A DNA stretch of 64,000 nt from Roseburia sp. (GTDB taxonomy: Bacteria > Bacillota_A > Clostridia > Lachnospirales > Lachnospiraceae). Location: contig DXQT01000008.1 in NCBI GenBank assembly GCA_019411365.1, forward strand, positions 24,654 to 88,653. Reading direction: 5' to 3'. A program made the translations under genes and the position numbers. The notes under the pieces are model-generated. The model saw only the letters and a list, made by a program, of their open reading frames with translations, ran no database searches and had not been told where the DNA came from. Numbering within the stretch: position 1 is the first letter of the stretch; every line of letters starts with the position of its first letter. Positions 28,243 through 35,366 of this stretch are shown here, in pieces.

Positions 28243-29156
28243 CAAGAAAAGCAGTGGGACTTTCGCAGGAAGCTATAAGTGAGGGCATCTGCTCAGTGGA
28301 AACTTTTTCTAGAATTGAAAGAGGAAAAACGAAGATAAAGGGTGACACTTATAAAAAAATTATGGAGCGTCTGGAACGAAACACAGACAAGTTCTATGCA
28401 GTGTGTAGTGGGGAAGATGTTGATCTGCTGGATGATGTGGCTGCAATTGAAAATGCGATTGCAAAGTTTGATTATCAGCTTGCTGATTCGATTTTGGGGA
28501 ATGTGAGGGAGAACATTGGAGATACACCGGAAAATAAACAGTATGTAGAGGGCATAAAAGCGATTATTGATCATGGGAATGGAAAAATAAGCGCTGAGAC
28601 AGAAAAATTATATCTGGAGCATGCATTGATGCTGACAGTACCGGATTATAAAATTTTTTTACATAAAAGTTGTGCTGAAGTATATCCCTATACAGAGCAT
28701 GAAATAATTATTCTTATGAATATTGCGGCATGTAATGCCAGAACAGGCAATCCGGAGGGCGAGATCCAAATTTATAATATGCTGTTGAAGTGTTTTCAGA
28801 ATGGTTATATCAGTGGTGAAAAATGTATTCAATTAAAAATTACAATTTTACGTAATCTGGCATATGCATTAGGAAGAAAAGAAAAGTATCATGCTGCAAT
28901 TAAAATGACTGAATGTGTAAAAAAATTGTCCTTAAAATATGATTATGGGTATAAATTATGTATCGCAATTAATGATATGAGCTGGATTTATAGAAATTTA
29001 TATGAAAATGAATTACAAGAAGAATATTATAATATTGGAAAACAGCAGTATCGCCAGGCGTATTATCTTGCGTTGGCACGCAAGGATAACATCTTGGCAG
29101 AAAAACTGAAAAATGGATATCAGAGGTTTTATCAGTCTGATATTGAGATTGTTTAG
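28239..29156 (+). CDS. XRE-type HTH regulator with helical repeats, C-terminal module or coupled second gene
   Basis: About 305 aa from a possible TTG at 28239 that overlaps the TGA of the preceding module. An HTH_3 domain stands at the front (RLTRKAVGLSQEAISEGICS, VETFSRIERGKTKIKGDT), followed by about 240 residues of TPR-like helices (CNARTGNPEGEIQIYNMLLK, AYALGRKEKYHAAIKMTE). There is no Shine-Dalgarno before the TTG, and the frame is open upstream as LANYRANDVI, which completes helix 1 of the HTH. This favours a single two-module protein broken by a -1 frame shift near 28200, over a separate gene. The 3' end overlaps a convergent small peptide gene by 4 bases. Confidence 0.6.
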   Translation: MTRKAVGLSQEAISEGICSVETFSRIERGKTKIKGDTYKKIMERLERNTDKFYAVCSGEDVDLLDDVAAIENAIAKFDYQLADSILGNVRENIGDTPENKQYVEGIKAIIDHGNGKISAETEKLYLEHALMLTVPDYKIFLHKSCAEVYPYTEHEIIILMNIAACNARTGNPEGEIQIYNMLLKCFQNGYISGEKCIQLKITILRNLAYALGRKEKYHAAIKMTECVKKLSLKYDYGYKLCIAINDMSWIYRNLYENELQEEYYNIGKQQYRQAYYLALARKDNILAEKLKNGYQRFYQSDIEIV

Positions 29157-29299
29157 GCTATTTCATTTATATCAACATCATTTTCGATACGAGTTGGACA
29201 GGGAATATCTTCATATTTTTTTGAAGAAAATGATAACAAGATATTAAGTGAAAATAGTGTAAGACAAAGTGTAAATATTAATTTTTGAAATTTTTTCAT
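29153..29299 (-). CDS. Exported-looking 48-aa peptide, candidate pheromone precursor
   Basis: A 48-codon frame with AAAGGAG ten bases before its ATG. It begins MKKFQKLIFTLCLTLFSL, a basic then hydrophobic signal-like stretch of about 25 residues, and continues as a polar tail with YEDIPCPTRIEN and an acidic end. Size and layout resemble Phr, PapR and Qsp pro-peptides that are exported, trimmed and re-imported to bind TPR regulators. It is convergent with the HTH-TPR regulator and their stop codons overlap. No homologue is known to me by name; assignment rests on layout and context. Confidence 0.55.
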   Translation of the reverse strand: MKKFQKLIFTLCLTLFSLNILLSFSSKKYEDIPCPTRIENDVDINEIA

Positions 29300-29364
29300 T
29301 TAACATGTTCTCCTTTGTGTATTAAATTTTTTACTAATATTAACGCTGATAATTAAAAAAAACT

Positions 29365-29412
29365 ACGTCAGAATTGGAAAATATATTTTTTCCAATTCTG
29401 ACGTGTTTTTTT
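29365..29412. terminator. Bidirectional terminator with a 17-bp perfect stem
   Basis: ACGTCAGAATTGGAAAA at 29365-29381 pairs perfectly with TTTTCCAATTCTGACGT at 29388-29404; loop of six. A T7 tract follows on the + strand and an A8 tract precedes it, so it can stop transcription both ways. It insulates the peptide-RiPP operon from its left side. The bases between 29300 and 29364 hold only the leader of the minus-strand peptide. Confidence 0.85.
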
Positions 29413-29426
29413 GATATATACATAGA

Positions 29427-29452
29427 TATAATAATCACATGTTAAGCTTAAC
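29427..29452 (+). promoter_or_regulatory. Likely -10 box and 12-bp palindrome upstream of the RiPP precursor
   Basis: TATAAT at 29427-29432 has no good -35 partner, as expected for an activated promoter. The perfect palindrome GTTAAGCTTAAC lies at 29441-29452, between the -10 box and the ribosome-binding site, and is an operator candidate. The 9-mer ACATGTTAA at 29437-29445 recurs on the minus strand just before the small peptide start codon. Confidence 0.45.
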
Positions 29453-29474
29453 AAATAAAAAAGGAGGTAGCAGA

Positions 29475-29555
29475 ATGAAGATTTTAAATGAGGTCATCAA
29501 AGAAAAACCTGATTCAAAACATATAGATTTGTGTTGCAATGGTGTACAGTTTTAA
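29475..29555 (+). CDS. 26-aa candidate RiPP precursor peptide with Cys-Cys core
   Basis: A 26-codon frame with a perfect AAGGAGGT at 29461-29468 and ATG seven bases later. It begins MKILNEVIKEK, a charged leader-like part, and ends DLCCNGVQF, a short core with adjacent cysteines and an aromatic end. It directly precedes a radical SAM/SPASM gene and an ABC exporter, the usual order for radical-SAM RiPPs such as sactipeptides and ranthipeptides. It is shorter than most precursors and I do not recognise the core class. The product is inferred from context only. Confidence 0.65.
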   Translation: MKILNEVIKEKPDSKHIDLCCNGVQF

Positions 29556-29563
29556 TAAAAAAG

Positions 29564-29591
29564 AAGGGATTCTAATATATTGGAATCCCTT
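29564..29591 (+). promoter_or_regulatory. Hairpin between precursor and maturase genes
   Basis: AAGGGATTC / GAATCCCTT, a perfect 9-bp stem with a ten-base loop, followed by A-rich rather than T-rich sequence. It is therefore an attenuating or mRNA-protecting hairpin, and could keep precursor output above enzyme output. Confidence 0.65.
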
Positions 29592-29615
29592 AAAAATTTT
29601 GGGAGCAATAAAAAA

Positions 29616-30800
29616 ATGAAAGAATCTCTTTTTAATTATAGATTTGAATATGAAAATCAAAAATACATTTTTAATACTAATAACAACGGTTTAATACAAA
29701 TAAACAATGACATATTTACGGAAGAAGAAAGAGAATATTTAAGAGTAAACCGATTTTGGGTTGATGATAATGAAGATGAGATTGCATTGCTTGAAAGAGA
29801 AATAAATCATAATATTCAAAAGAGACAGAAAGAGTTAGAACTTACAATTGCACTAACTAATTATTGTAATTTCTCATGTGTATATTGTTATCAGAATAAA
29901 AATGAAAAATTGATGACTACAGAAGTTGCAAACATGATTATAGAAAAGATTGACAGAATTTTAAATGATAACATATTTGAGGGGATTAATATTCATTATT
30001 TTGGTGGAGAACCGTTGTTAAATATACCTGTTTTAATTTATTTGGATGAAAATATTAAAAAGATTACAGATAAAATTGGAATTGTGTATAAGGCATTTTT
30101 AACTACTAATGGTTCAATGTTAAGTAAAGAATTATTACAAAAAGTAAAGTTTTCGTCAATACAGCTTACGTTTGACGGACTTGAAAAAACACATGATAGA
30201 CTTAGAGTGTCCGACCATTTCCATTTTAAAGAGGAGATTGAACTTATTGAGAATATAATGAATTTCTCACAAGCAAAAGTTTTGCTTCGGACTAATATTT
30301 GCAAAGAAAATAAAGATGAAATCATAGCATTACATAAATATATATTTGAGAAGTTTGGTAATGAAAGAATTGAAATTAATCCAAATCGTACAATTAAATA
30401 TCATCAAGATGATTCATTTGAAATGCTTTCTGTACAAGAGTATGCAGAAGTGGCATATCAAATAAAATTATTATGGTCTGAACAAAAAGGAAAATTCGAA
30501 CTGCCAGTTCCTAGAAGTACACCATGCAAATTTCCATATGGAAATGCATATGCAATTAGTCCAGAAGGTTACTGTACTTTTTGCAGTGGCTCTATGGATC
30601 AAGAGAAAAAATATTTTTTTGATGTCGATATTGAAAATAAAAAAATGTTTTCTGTTCGCAAAGAATGCAAAAAATGCAATATATTACCATTATGTTTGGG
30701 TGGGTGCATAATACAATACAATTTGAGAGCTGGGGCATGTACATATGAAAAATATGAATTAAAGAATATTTTGATTTCTTATATTAAACATATTTCTTAA
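29616..30800 (+). CDS. Radical SAM/SPASM peptide maturase
   Basis: 394 aa. An N-terminal peptide-recognition-like region (1-75) leads into the radical SAM motif CNFSCVYC, with cluster cysteines at 84, 88 and 91, and the GGEPLL glycine motif about 40 residues later. The C-terminal SPASM region holds CKFPYGNAYAISPEGYCTFC, then CKKCNILPLCLGGC and a last Cys in AGACTYE, enough for auxiliary 4Fe-4S clusters. Such enzymes install thioether or carbon crosslinks in peptides. ATG 29616 follows GGGAG; a TTG at 29580 lies in a hairpin loop and is unlikely. The probable substrate is the 26-aa peptide just upstream. Confidence 0.88.
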   Translation: MKESLFNYRFEYENQKYIFNTNNNGLIQINNDIFTEEEREYLRVNRFWVDDNEDEIALLEREINHNIQKRQKELELTIALTNYCNFSCVYCYQNKNEKLMTTEVANMIIEKIDRILNDNIFEGINIHYFGGEPLLNIPVLIYLDENIKKITDKIGIVYKAFLTTNGSMLSKELLQKVKFSSIQLTFDGLEKTHDRLRVSDHFHFKEEIELIENIMNFSQAKVLLRTNICKENKDEIIALHKYIFEKFGNERIEINPNRTIKYHQDDSFEMLSVQEYAEVAYQIKLLWSEQKGKFELPVPRSTPCKFPYGNAYAISPEGYCTFCSGSMDQEKKYFFDVDIENKKMFSVRKECKKCNILPLCLGGCIIQYNLRAGACTYEKYELKNILISYIKHIS

Positions 30801-30833
30801 ATAAATCCAGAAAGCTTAAGGAGCCTGTGAAAA

Positions 30834-32396
30834 ATGAAAACAAAAGAATTAGAAAAATATCCGCTGCAAATTCTGATGATGATACTGACATCTTTTTTGA
30901 CATTGTTAATTCCAAAATTGCTGAGTTACCTTATAGATGATATTCTAATGGCGAATAATAAAGAAAAGATACTGCCATGGTTTATGATTACGTTCGGAGT
31001 TACAAGTCTGCTGATGATAATGAAGTTTTACTTTATTACATACAACCCGATTAAGATTGGAATAAAAAATACATTTAGATTGCAGATAAAGGCGGCAAAA
31101 GACATATTAAATATGAATCAGTCTGTATATGCAGATGAGGACAAAGGATATTATTATAATGTGTGTTCAAACAGTTGTGCTGCTTATGGAGATTTATATG
31201 AAGAAATACATCTGAATTTAATTAGTTGTTTTATTTACGTGTGTGGAATCCTTGCAGTAGTTTTTATGACCAATATTTATCTGGGCATTTTTTTTATCGT
31301 ATATGGAATCGTTTTAATAATTGTTTCCCTTAATATTTCGAAACCGCTATTTGATATGCAAAAAAATGTTATGGTAAAGCAGGATAGATATTTAAATGGT
31401 ATTCGAAATATTATCGAAAATAAAATTGGAATCAATGCGTTACATAGAGAAAAATTCTTTGCAGATGAATATAAACAAAATATTGTTCCGTATGAAAAAC
31501 ATGTTTTAAGGTATCGTTTTTTAGAATGTTTATGCCGACAGGCTCCCAATATATTGGATCAGGTGTGTTTAGTGGTGTTTTTGTTTATAGGAGGAAATTT
31601 AGTTTTGAATCAAAAGATTTCGATTGGAGAATTTCTGATGATGTATCAATATATGGCGTATTTCTCTGATCCAATTACTACAGCATGTGCTATTTTGATG
31701 AGATACAGGGCAAATATGGTACATGTGGCACGTATTGATAAATTATCAGATGATGCAAAGATTCCGAAAGAAACAAAAAAATATATGACAAATACAGAAA
31801 ATCTTTTTTTCACAGAAAAGTATGATTTCTATAAAGGAAAGGAAAAAACAGATTTTCTGTTTCATATTGATAAACTCAAAATAAAAAAGGGTGGGTTATA
31901 TGTAATAAAGGGAGAAAATGGAAGCGGAAAAAGTATGTTTTTGAATTTACTGTTTGGAAACGTTAAATTATCTTTTTCACGAGGTGGGTTCATACTTACC
32001 GATGAAATGGATGAGGCAGCATTTTTAACCTATCCAATCTTTACAGTTGATGGAGATTTTATGAAAAACATGTATGAGATTCCTATTGATAAAGAACTTA
32101 TGCATTTATTACAGGTAGATTTTTCGGATAAGGAAATTTTAAGCAATCCTGTGAATTTAAGTTACGGACAGCAGCAAAAACTTGCGCTGTTACGAGTTTT
32201 TGGCTTGAATAGCCCGATTCTTTTTTTAGATGAACCTTTGTCAAATCTGGATAAGAAAACACAGGAGAATGTGGTGGCATACATTCGGAAATTGAAAGGA
32301 GAAAAAACAATATTGGTTGTCATGCATAGTGATGAATTGGATGAGGCGGCAGACAGTGTAATATATATTGAAAATAAAAAATTAATACAAAAGTAG
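30834..32396 (+). CDS. ABC transporter, fused permease and ATPase (peptide exporter type)
   Basis: 520 aa half-transporter. Residues 1-320 hold about six transmembrane helices of the ABC exporter type; there is no N-terminal C39 peptidase domain, so leader removal would need another protease. The ATPase follows with Walker A KGENGSGKSMFLN near 361, signature LSYGQQQKLALL near 442 and Walker B PILFLDEPLSNLD near 462. The region between Walker A and the signature is short. AAGGAG precedes ATG 30834. By position it is the likely exporter of the modified peptide or its immunity pump. Confidence 0.87.
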   Translation: MKTKELEKYPLQILMMILTSFLTLLIPKLLSYLIDDILMANNKEKILPWFMITFGVTSLLMIMKFYFITYNPIKIGIKNTFRLQIKAAKDILNMNQSVYADEDKGYYYNVCSNSCAAYGDLYEEIHLNLISCFIYVCGILAVVFMTNIYLGIFFIVYGIVLIIVSLNISKPLFDMQKNVMVKQDRYLNGIRNIIENKIGINALHREKFFADEYKQNIVPYEKHVLRYRFLECLCRQAPNILDQVCLVVFLFIGGNLVLNQKISIGEFLMMYQYMAYFSDPITTACAILMRYRANMVHVARIDKLSDDAKIPKETKKYMTNTENLFFTEKYDFYKGKEKTDFLFHIDKLKIKKGGLYVIKGENGSGKSMFLNLLFGNVKLSFSRGGFILTDEMDEAAFLTYPIFTVDGDFMKNMYEIPIDKELMHLLQVDFSDKEILSNPVNLSYGQQQKLALLRVFGLNSPILFLDEPLSNLDKKTQENVVAYIRKLKGEKTILVVMHSDELDEAADSVIYIENKKLIQK

Positions 32397-32412
32397 TAGG
32401 ATATGAGTATAC

Positions 32413-32449
32413 AAAAAGGCATATATTAATAGTGATATATGTCTTTTTT
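32413..32449 (+). terminator. Intrinsic terminator of the RiPP operon
   Basis: AAAGGCATATAT pairs with ATATATGTCTTT around an eight-base loop, ending in TTTTTT. Confidence 0.75.
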
Positions 32450-32458
32450 GGTGTCCGT

Positions 32459-32599
32459 ATGAAACGTATCATAGGCTTTGCGTTATTCTTTTTTGGGCTT
32501 GGAATGCTTGCGATGTTTCTGATCCCGGGCGATTTCTGTGGGATTTTAATTATGATCGGCTGTATCCTGCTTGGATATTATCTTTTTTGTGGTTGCTAG
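32459..32599 (+). CDS. Small membrane protein, 46 aa
   Basis: Begins MKRIIGFALFFFGLGMLAM, with two hydrophobic helices separated by PGDFCG and an LFCGC end. Resembles small two-helix membrane proteins often seen in Lachnospiraceae; no function is known to me. It has only a weak ribosome-binding site. The TAG stop lies inside the left arm of a 19-bp inverted repeat, so the repeat may have set the present C-terminus. Confidence 0.5.
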   Translation: MKRIIGFALFFFGLGMLAMFLIPGDFCGILIMIGCILLGYYLFCGC

Positions 32600-32661
32600 T
32601 ACACCGAATAATAAATTCATCCGGCGTCAATGTATCAGAAACTTATTATTCGGTGTACTAG
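32596..32661. repeat. Perfect 19-bp inverted repeat (66-bp palindromic element)
   Basis: CTAGTACACCGAATAATAA at 32596-32614 and its exact complement at 32643-32661, with a 28-base loop. Both ends are CTAG and there is no T-tract, so it is not a terminator; it looks like a small palindromic repeat or MITE. The stretch from 32662 to 32760 holds no gene I can support. Confidence 0.8.
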
Positions 32662-32762
32662 TGTGCGGTATCGTTGGATTTCCGTACATGAACAGAGCAG
32701 TGTACAGTGACGGTTATGGGATGAAATAATTTGAAATTCGTATCCTTGCGGAGCATTTTTAA

Positions 32763-32823
32763 AAATCGGAAAGTTACGTTGCAGGTTTCCGATTAAAAAA
32801 AGAGAACTGCAATTGCAGTTCTC
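32763..32823 (-). terminator. Tandem terminators of rpmB
   Basis: First on the minus strand is the 24-bp perfect palindrome AGAGAACTGCAATTGCAGTT plus CTCT (32800-32823) followed by T7. Behind it lies a second stem AATCGGAAA / TTTCCGATT (32763-32793). Confidence 0.82.
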
Positions 32824-32835
32824 TACGTTTCAAGA

Positions 32836-33021
32836 CTAAGCTCTCTCAACTTTTCCGGATCTCAAACAGGAAGCACATACATATAATTTTCTAGGTGTTC
32901 CGTTAACTTTGCAGCTAACACGTTTGATGTTTGATTTCCAAACTCTATTTGATCTTCTATGTGAATGGCTTACTTTAATTCCGTAATGATTGCCTTTTCC
33001 ACAAACTGCACAATTTGCCAT
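32836..33021 (-). CDS. rpmB: 50S ribosomal protein L28
   Basis: 61 aa. MANCAVCGKGNHYGIKVSHS and NRVWKSNIKRV are characteristic. Two CxxC pairs (CAVC, CASC) show the zinc-binding form of L28. The start at 33021 has GAGGAGG upstream on the minus strand; longer in-frame starts overlap this site. It lies divergent from asp23, a common Firmicutes arrangement. Confidence 0.96.
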   Translation of the reverse strand: MANCAVCGKGNHYGIKVSHSHRRSNRVWKSNIKRVSCKVNGTPRKLYVCASCLRSGKVERA

Positions 33022-33084
33022 TTGCTTTGCACCTCCTCGCATCTTTCTAAGCCTATATGTATGAACAGGCTCACAACATGATTT

Positions 33085-33113
33085 ATTCTATCAGAAAAAA
33101 AAAGATATTGCAA
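33085..33113 (-). promoter_or_regulatory. Promoter of rpmB
   Basis: On the minus strand, TTGCAA (33113-33108), 17-base spacer, TAGAAT (33090-33085), 64 bases before the start codon. Confidence 0.7.
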
Positions 33114-33175
33114 GTGAAAATTAAAAAAAATATAAAAAATGTAATTTATGACTATGAATTTTGGAAAAAAGCGGT

Positions 33176-33181
33176 TATAAT
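33176..33181 (+). promoter_or_regulatory. Probable -10 box of the asp23 operon
   Basis: TATAAT with a poor -35 partner, 85 bases before the ATG of the asp23-like gene. Confidence 0.4.
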
Positions 33182-33266
33182 AGACACTAAACTAGCGTTA
33201 TTATGTGTGAGAGAGAAAACTGGTCAGTCAGTGGCTTTCTTACAAATATAAAGAAAGGCATGGTTA

Positions 33267-33632
33267 ATGAGTATGAATGGACAGATGGAGACCAAATTAG
33301 GTAAGGTTACGATAGACCCTGAAGTAATTGCATTATATGCAGGTTCTGTTGCGGTAGAGTGTTTCGGAATCGTAGGCATGGCTGCTGTCAATATGAAAGA
33401 CGGACTGGTAAAATTATTGAAGAAAGATTACCTGACACATGGTATTAACGTGTCTGTGAATGAAGATAATAAAATTACAATCGATTTTCATGTGATCGTT
33501 TCTTATGGTGTGAGCATCAGTACAGTGACCGATAATCTGATCGAGACAGTCAGATACAAAGTGGAGGAGTTCACTGGAATGGAAATTGAGAAGATTAACA
33601 TTTACGTTGAAGGCGTACGTGTCATTGATTAA
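33267..33632 (+). CDS. Asp23/Gls24 family envelope stress protein
   Basis: 121 aa. GKVTIDPEVIALYAGSVAVE and HGINVSVNEDNKITIDFHVI are the family core (YloU-like). Members coat the membrane or take part in the cell-envelope stress response. It stands before fakA and recG as in many Firmicutes (yloU-yloV-recG order). Confidence 0.92.
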   Translation: MSMNGQMETKLGKVTIDPEVIALYAGSVAVECFGIVGMAAVNMKDGLVKLLKKDYLTHGINVSVNEDNKITIDFHVIVSYGVSISTVTDNLIETVRYKVEEFTGMEIEKINIYVEGVRVID

Positions 33633-33646
33633 GGAGGATTTTAAAA

Positions 33647-35362
33647 GTGGAAGTCACTACAATAAATGCTGAACTTTTTGCCAGAATGTTTCTGGCAGGA
33701 GCTAACAACTTAGAGGCTAAGAAGGAATGGATCAATGAGCTGAATGTATTCCCTGTTCCGGATGGAGATACCGGAACGAATATGTCAATGACAATTATGT
33801 CAGCAGCAAAGGAAGTTGCAGCGATTGAGAATCCAACCATGGCTTCATTGGCAAAAGCAATTTCTTCCGGATCATTACGTGGGGCAAGAGGTAACTCTGG
33901 TGTTATTTTATCCCAGTTATTCCGTGGTTTTACAAAGGTGATCGCAGAACATGATGAACTGACCGTACAGATTCTTTCAGATGCATTTCAGAAGGGAACC
34001 GAGACTGCATATAAGGCAGTTATGAAACCGAAAGAGGGAACAATACTTACGGTTGCCAAAGGAATGTCTGATAAAGCTGCCGAGTTAGGAGAGGAGACAG
34101 ACGACCTCGCATATTTCTGTGAGGAGATCATCAAAGAGGGTGACCATGTTCTGAGCAAGACACCGGATATGCTTCCGGTTTTAAAACAGGCAGGCGTTGT
34201 GGATTCCGGCGGACAGGGCTTAATGCAGGTATTAAAAGGTGCATTTGATGCTCTTATGGGCAAAGAAGTGGATTACAAGGTTGAGACAGTTTCTACAGGA
34301 AGCAGCAGTCAGGGCACAGCTTCTAATCCTTATATTGACGCACAGGCAGAGCAGGAGATCACCTTTACTTACTGCACACAGTTTTTGATCATGTTAGAGC
34401 ATCCGTTCACGGAGAATCAGGAGACAGAGTTTAAGAGCTATTTAGAGTCCATCGGTGATTCTATCGTTGTAGTTGCAGATGATGAGATCGTGAAAGTACA
34501 TGTACATACCAATGATCCGGGTATGGCAATGCAGAGAGGTCTTACTTACGGAAGCCTTACAACTATTATTATTGAGAACATGCGTTTAGAGCGTGATGAG
34601 AAGATTTCTGCAATGAAAGAGAAAGAGATGCAGAGCACTGCAAATGCAGAGAATGAGATCAAAGCAGCAGAGGAAAATGAGCCGGAAGTTCCAGCAGAGG
34701 AAAAGGAGATGGGATTTATTTCGGTAAGTATCGGAGATGGCATCAATGAGATTTTCCGTGGATTGGGCGTGGACTATATCATCGAGGGTGGACAGACCAT
34801 GAACCCAAGTACAGAAGATATGCTCAATGCGATCGAGAAAGTGAATGCAAAGAATATTTTCATTCTTCCAAATAATAAAAATATTATAATGGCAGCAAAT
34901 CAGGCAGCTTCCCTGACAGAGGATAAGAACATTATTGTAATTCCTACCAAGACGATTCCACAGGGCATTACAGCACTTGTCAATTATATTCCGGACAGCA
35001 CACCGGAAGACAATGCGGAGCGTATGGGTGAGGAGATTCAGCTTGTTAAGACCGGTCAGGTGACTTATGCAGTCCGCGATACTGTGATCGATGACAAAGA
35101 GATCAAACAGGATGACTACATGGGAATCGGTGACAAGGGAATTCTTTCCGTTGGCACAGACATGGAGAAAACGGTTCTTGAGATGATCGGTGAAATGATC
35201 GATGAGGATTCTGCAATTTTAAGTATTTACTATGGCGAGGAAATGAACGAGGATTCTGCCAACGAGATCGCAGAAAAAGTGGAAGAGGAATATCCAGATG
35301 TAGAAGTGGAAGTACATTACGGTGGACAGCCAATTTACTATTATGTGATTTCCGTAGAATAA
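33647..35362 (+). CDS. DAK2/DhaL domain and DegV-like fusion protein (YloV, FakA-like)
   Basis: 571 aa. An N-terminal DhaL kinase domain (LNVFPVPDGDTGTNMSMT with the Asp residues that bind Mg-ATP, and SLRGARGNSGVILSQ) is joined to a C-terminal YloV/FakA middle and DegV-like region (GDGINEIFRGLGVDYIIEGG, FILPNNKNIIMAANQAA). FakA phosphorylates fatty acids carried by FakB. GTG 33647 is the start, with AAGGAGG at good distance. Confidence 0.92.
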   Translation: MEVTTINAELFARMFLAGANNLEAKKEWINELNVFPVPDGDTGTNMSMTIMSAAKEVAAIENPTMASLAKAISSGSLRGARGNSGVILSQLFRGFTKVIAEHDELTVQILSDAFQKGTETAYKAVMKPKEGTILTVAKGMSDKAAELGEETDDLAYFCEEIIKEGDHVLSKTPDMLPVLKQAGVVDSGGQGLMQVLKGAFDALMGKEVDYKVETVSTGSSSQGTASNPYIDAQAEQEITFTYCTQFLIMLEHPFTENQETEFKSYLESIGDSIVVVADDEIVKVHVHTNDPGMAMQRGLTYGSLTTIIIENMRLERDEKISAMKEKEMQSTANAENEIKAAEENEPEVPAEEKEMGFISVSIGDGINEIFRGLGVDYIIEGGQTMNPSTEDMLNAIEKVNAKNIFILPNNKNIIMAANQAASLTEDKNIIVIPTKTIPQGITALVNYIPDSTPEDNAERMGEEIQLVKTGQVTYAVRDTVIDDKEIKQDDYMGIGDKGILSVGTDMEKTVLEMIGEMIDEDSAILSIYYGEEMNEDSANEIAEKVEEEYPDVEVEVHYGGQPIYYYVISVE

Positions 35363-35366
35363 AAGT

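Noticed and set aside
29580..29615. TTG 29580 as the start of the radical SAM gene
   Set aside because: It lies in a hairpin loop without a ribosome-binding site; ATG 29616 has GGGAG upstream.
32662..32730. Downstream part of the 46-aa protein gene displaced by the inverted repeat
   Set aside because: A frame reading CGIVGFPYMNRAVY lies there, but no simple insertion length restores the frame to the upstream gene.
33057..33251. 64-codon + frame in front of the asp23-like gene
   Set aside because: Low-complexity Lys-rich translation from promoter and leader DNA; it overlaps the rpmB promoter and has no ribosome-binding site.
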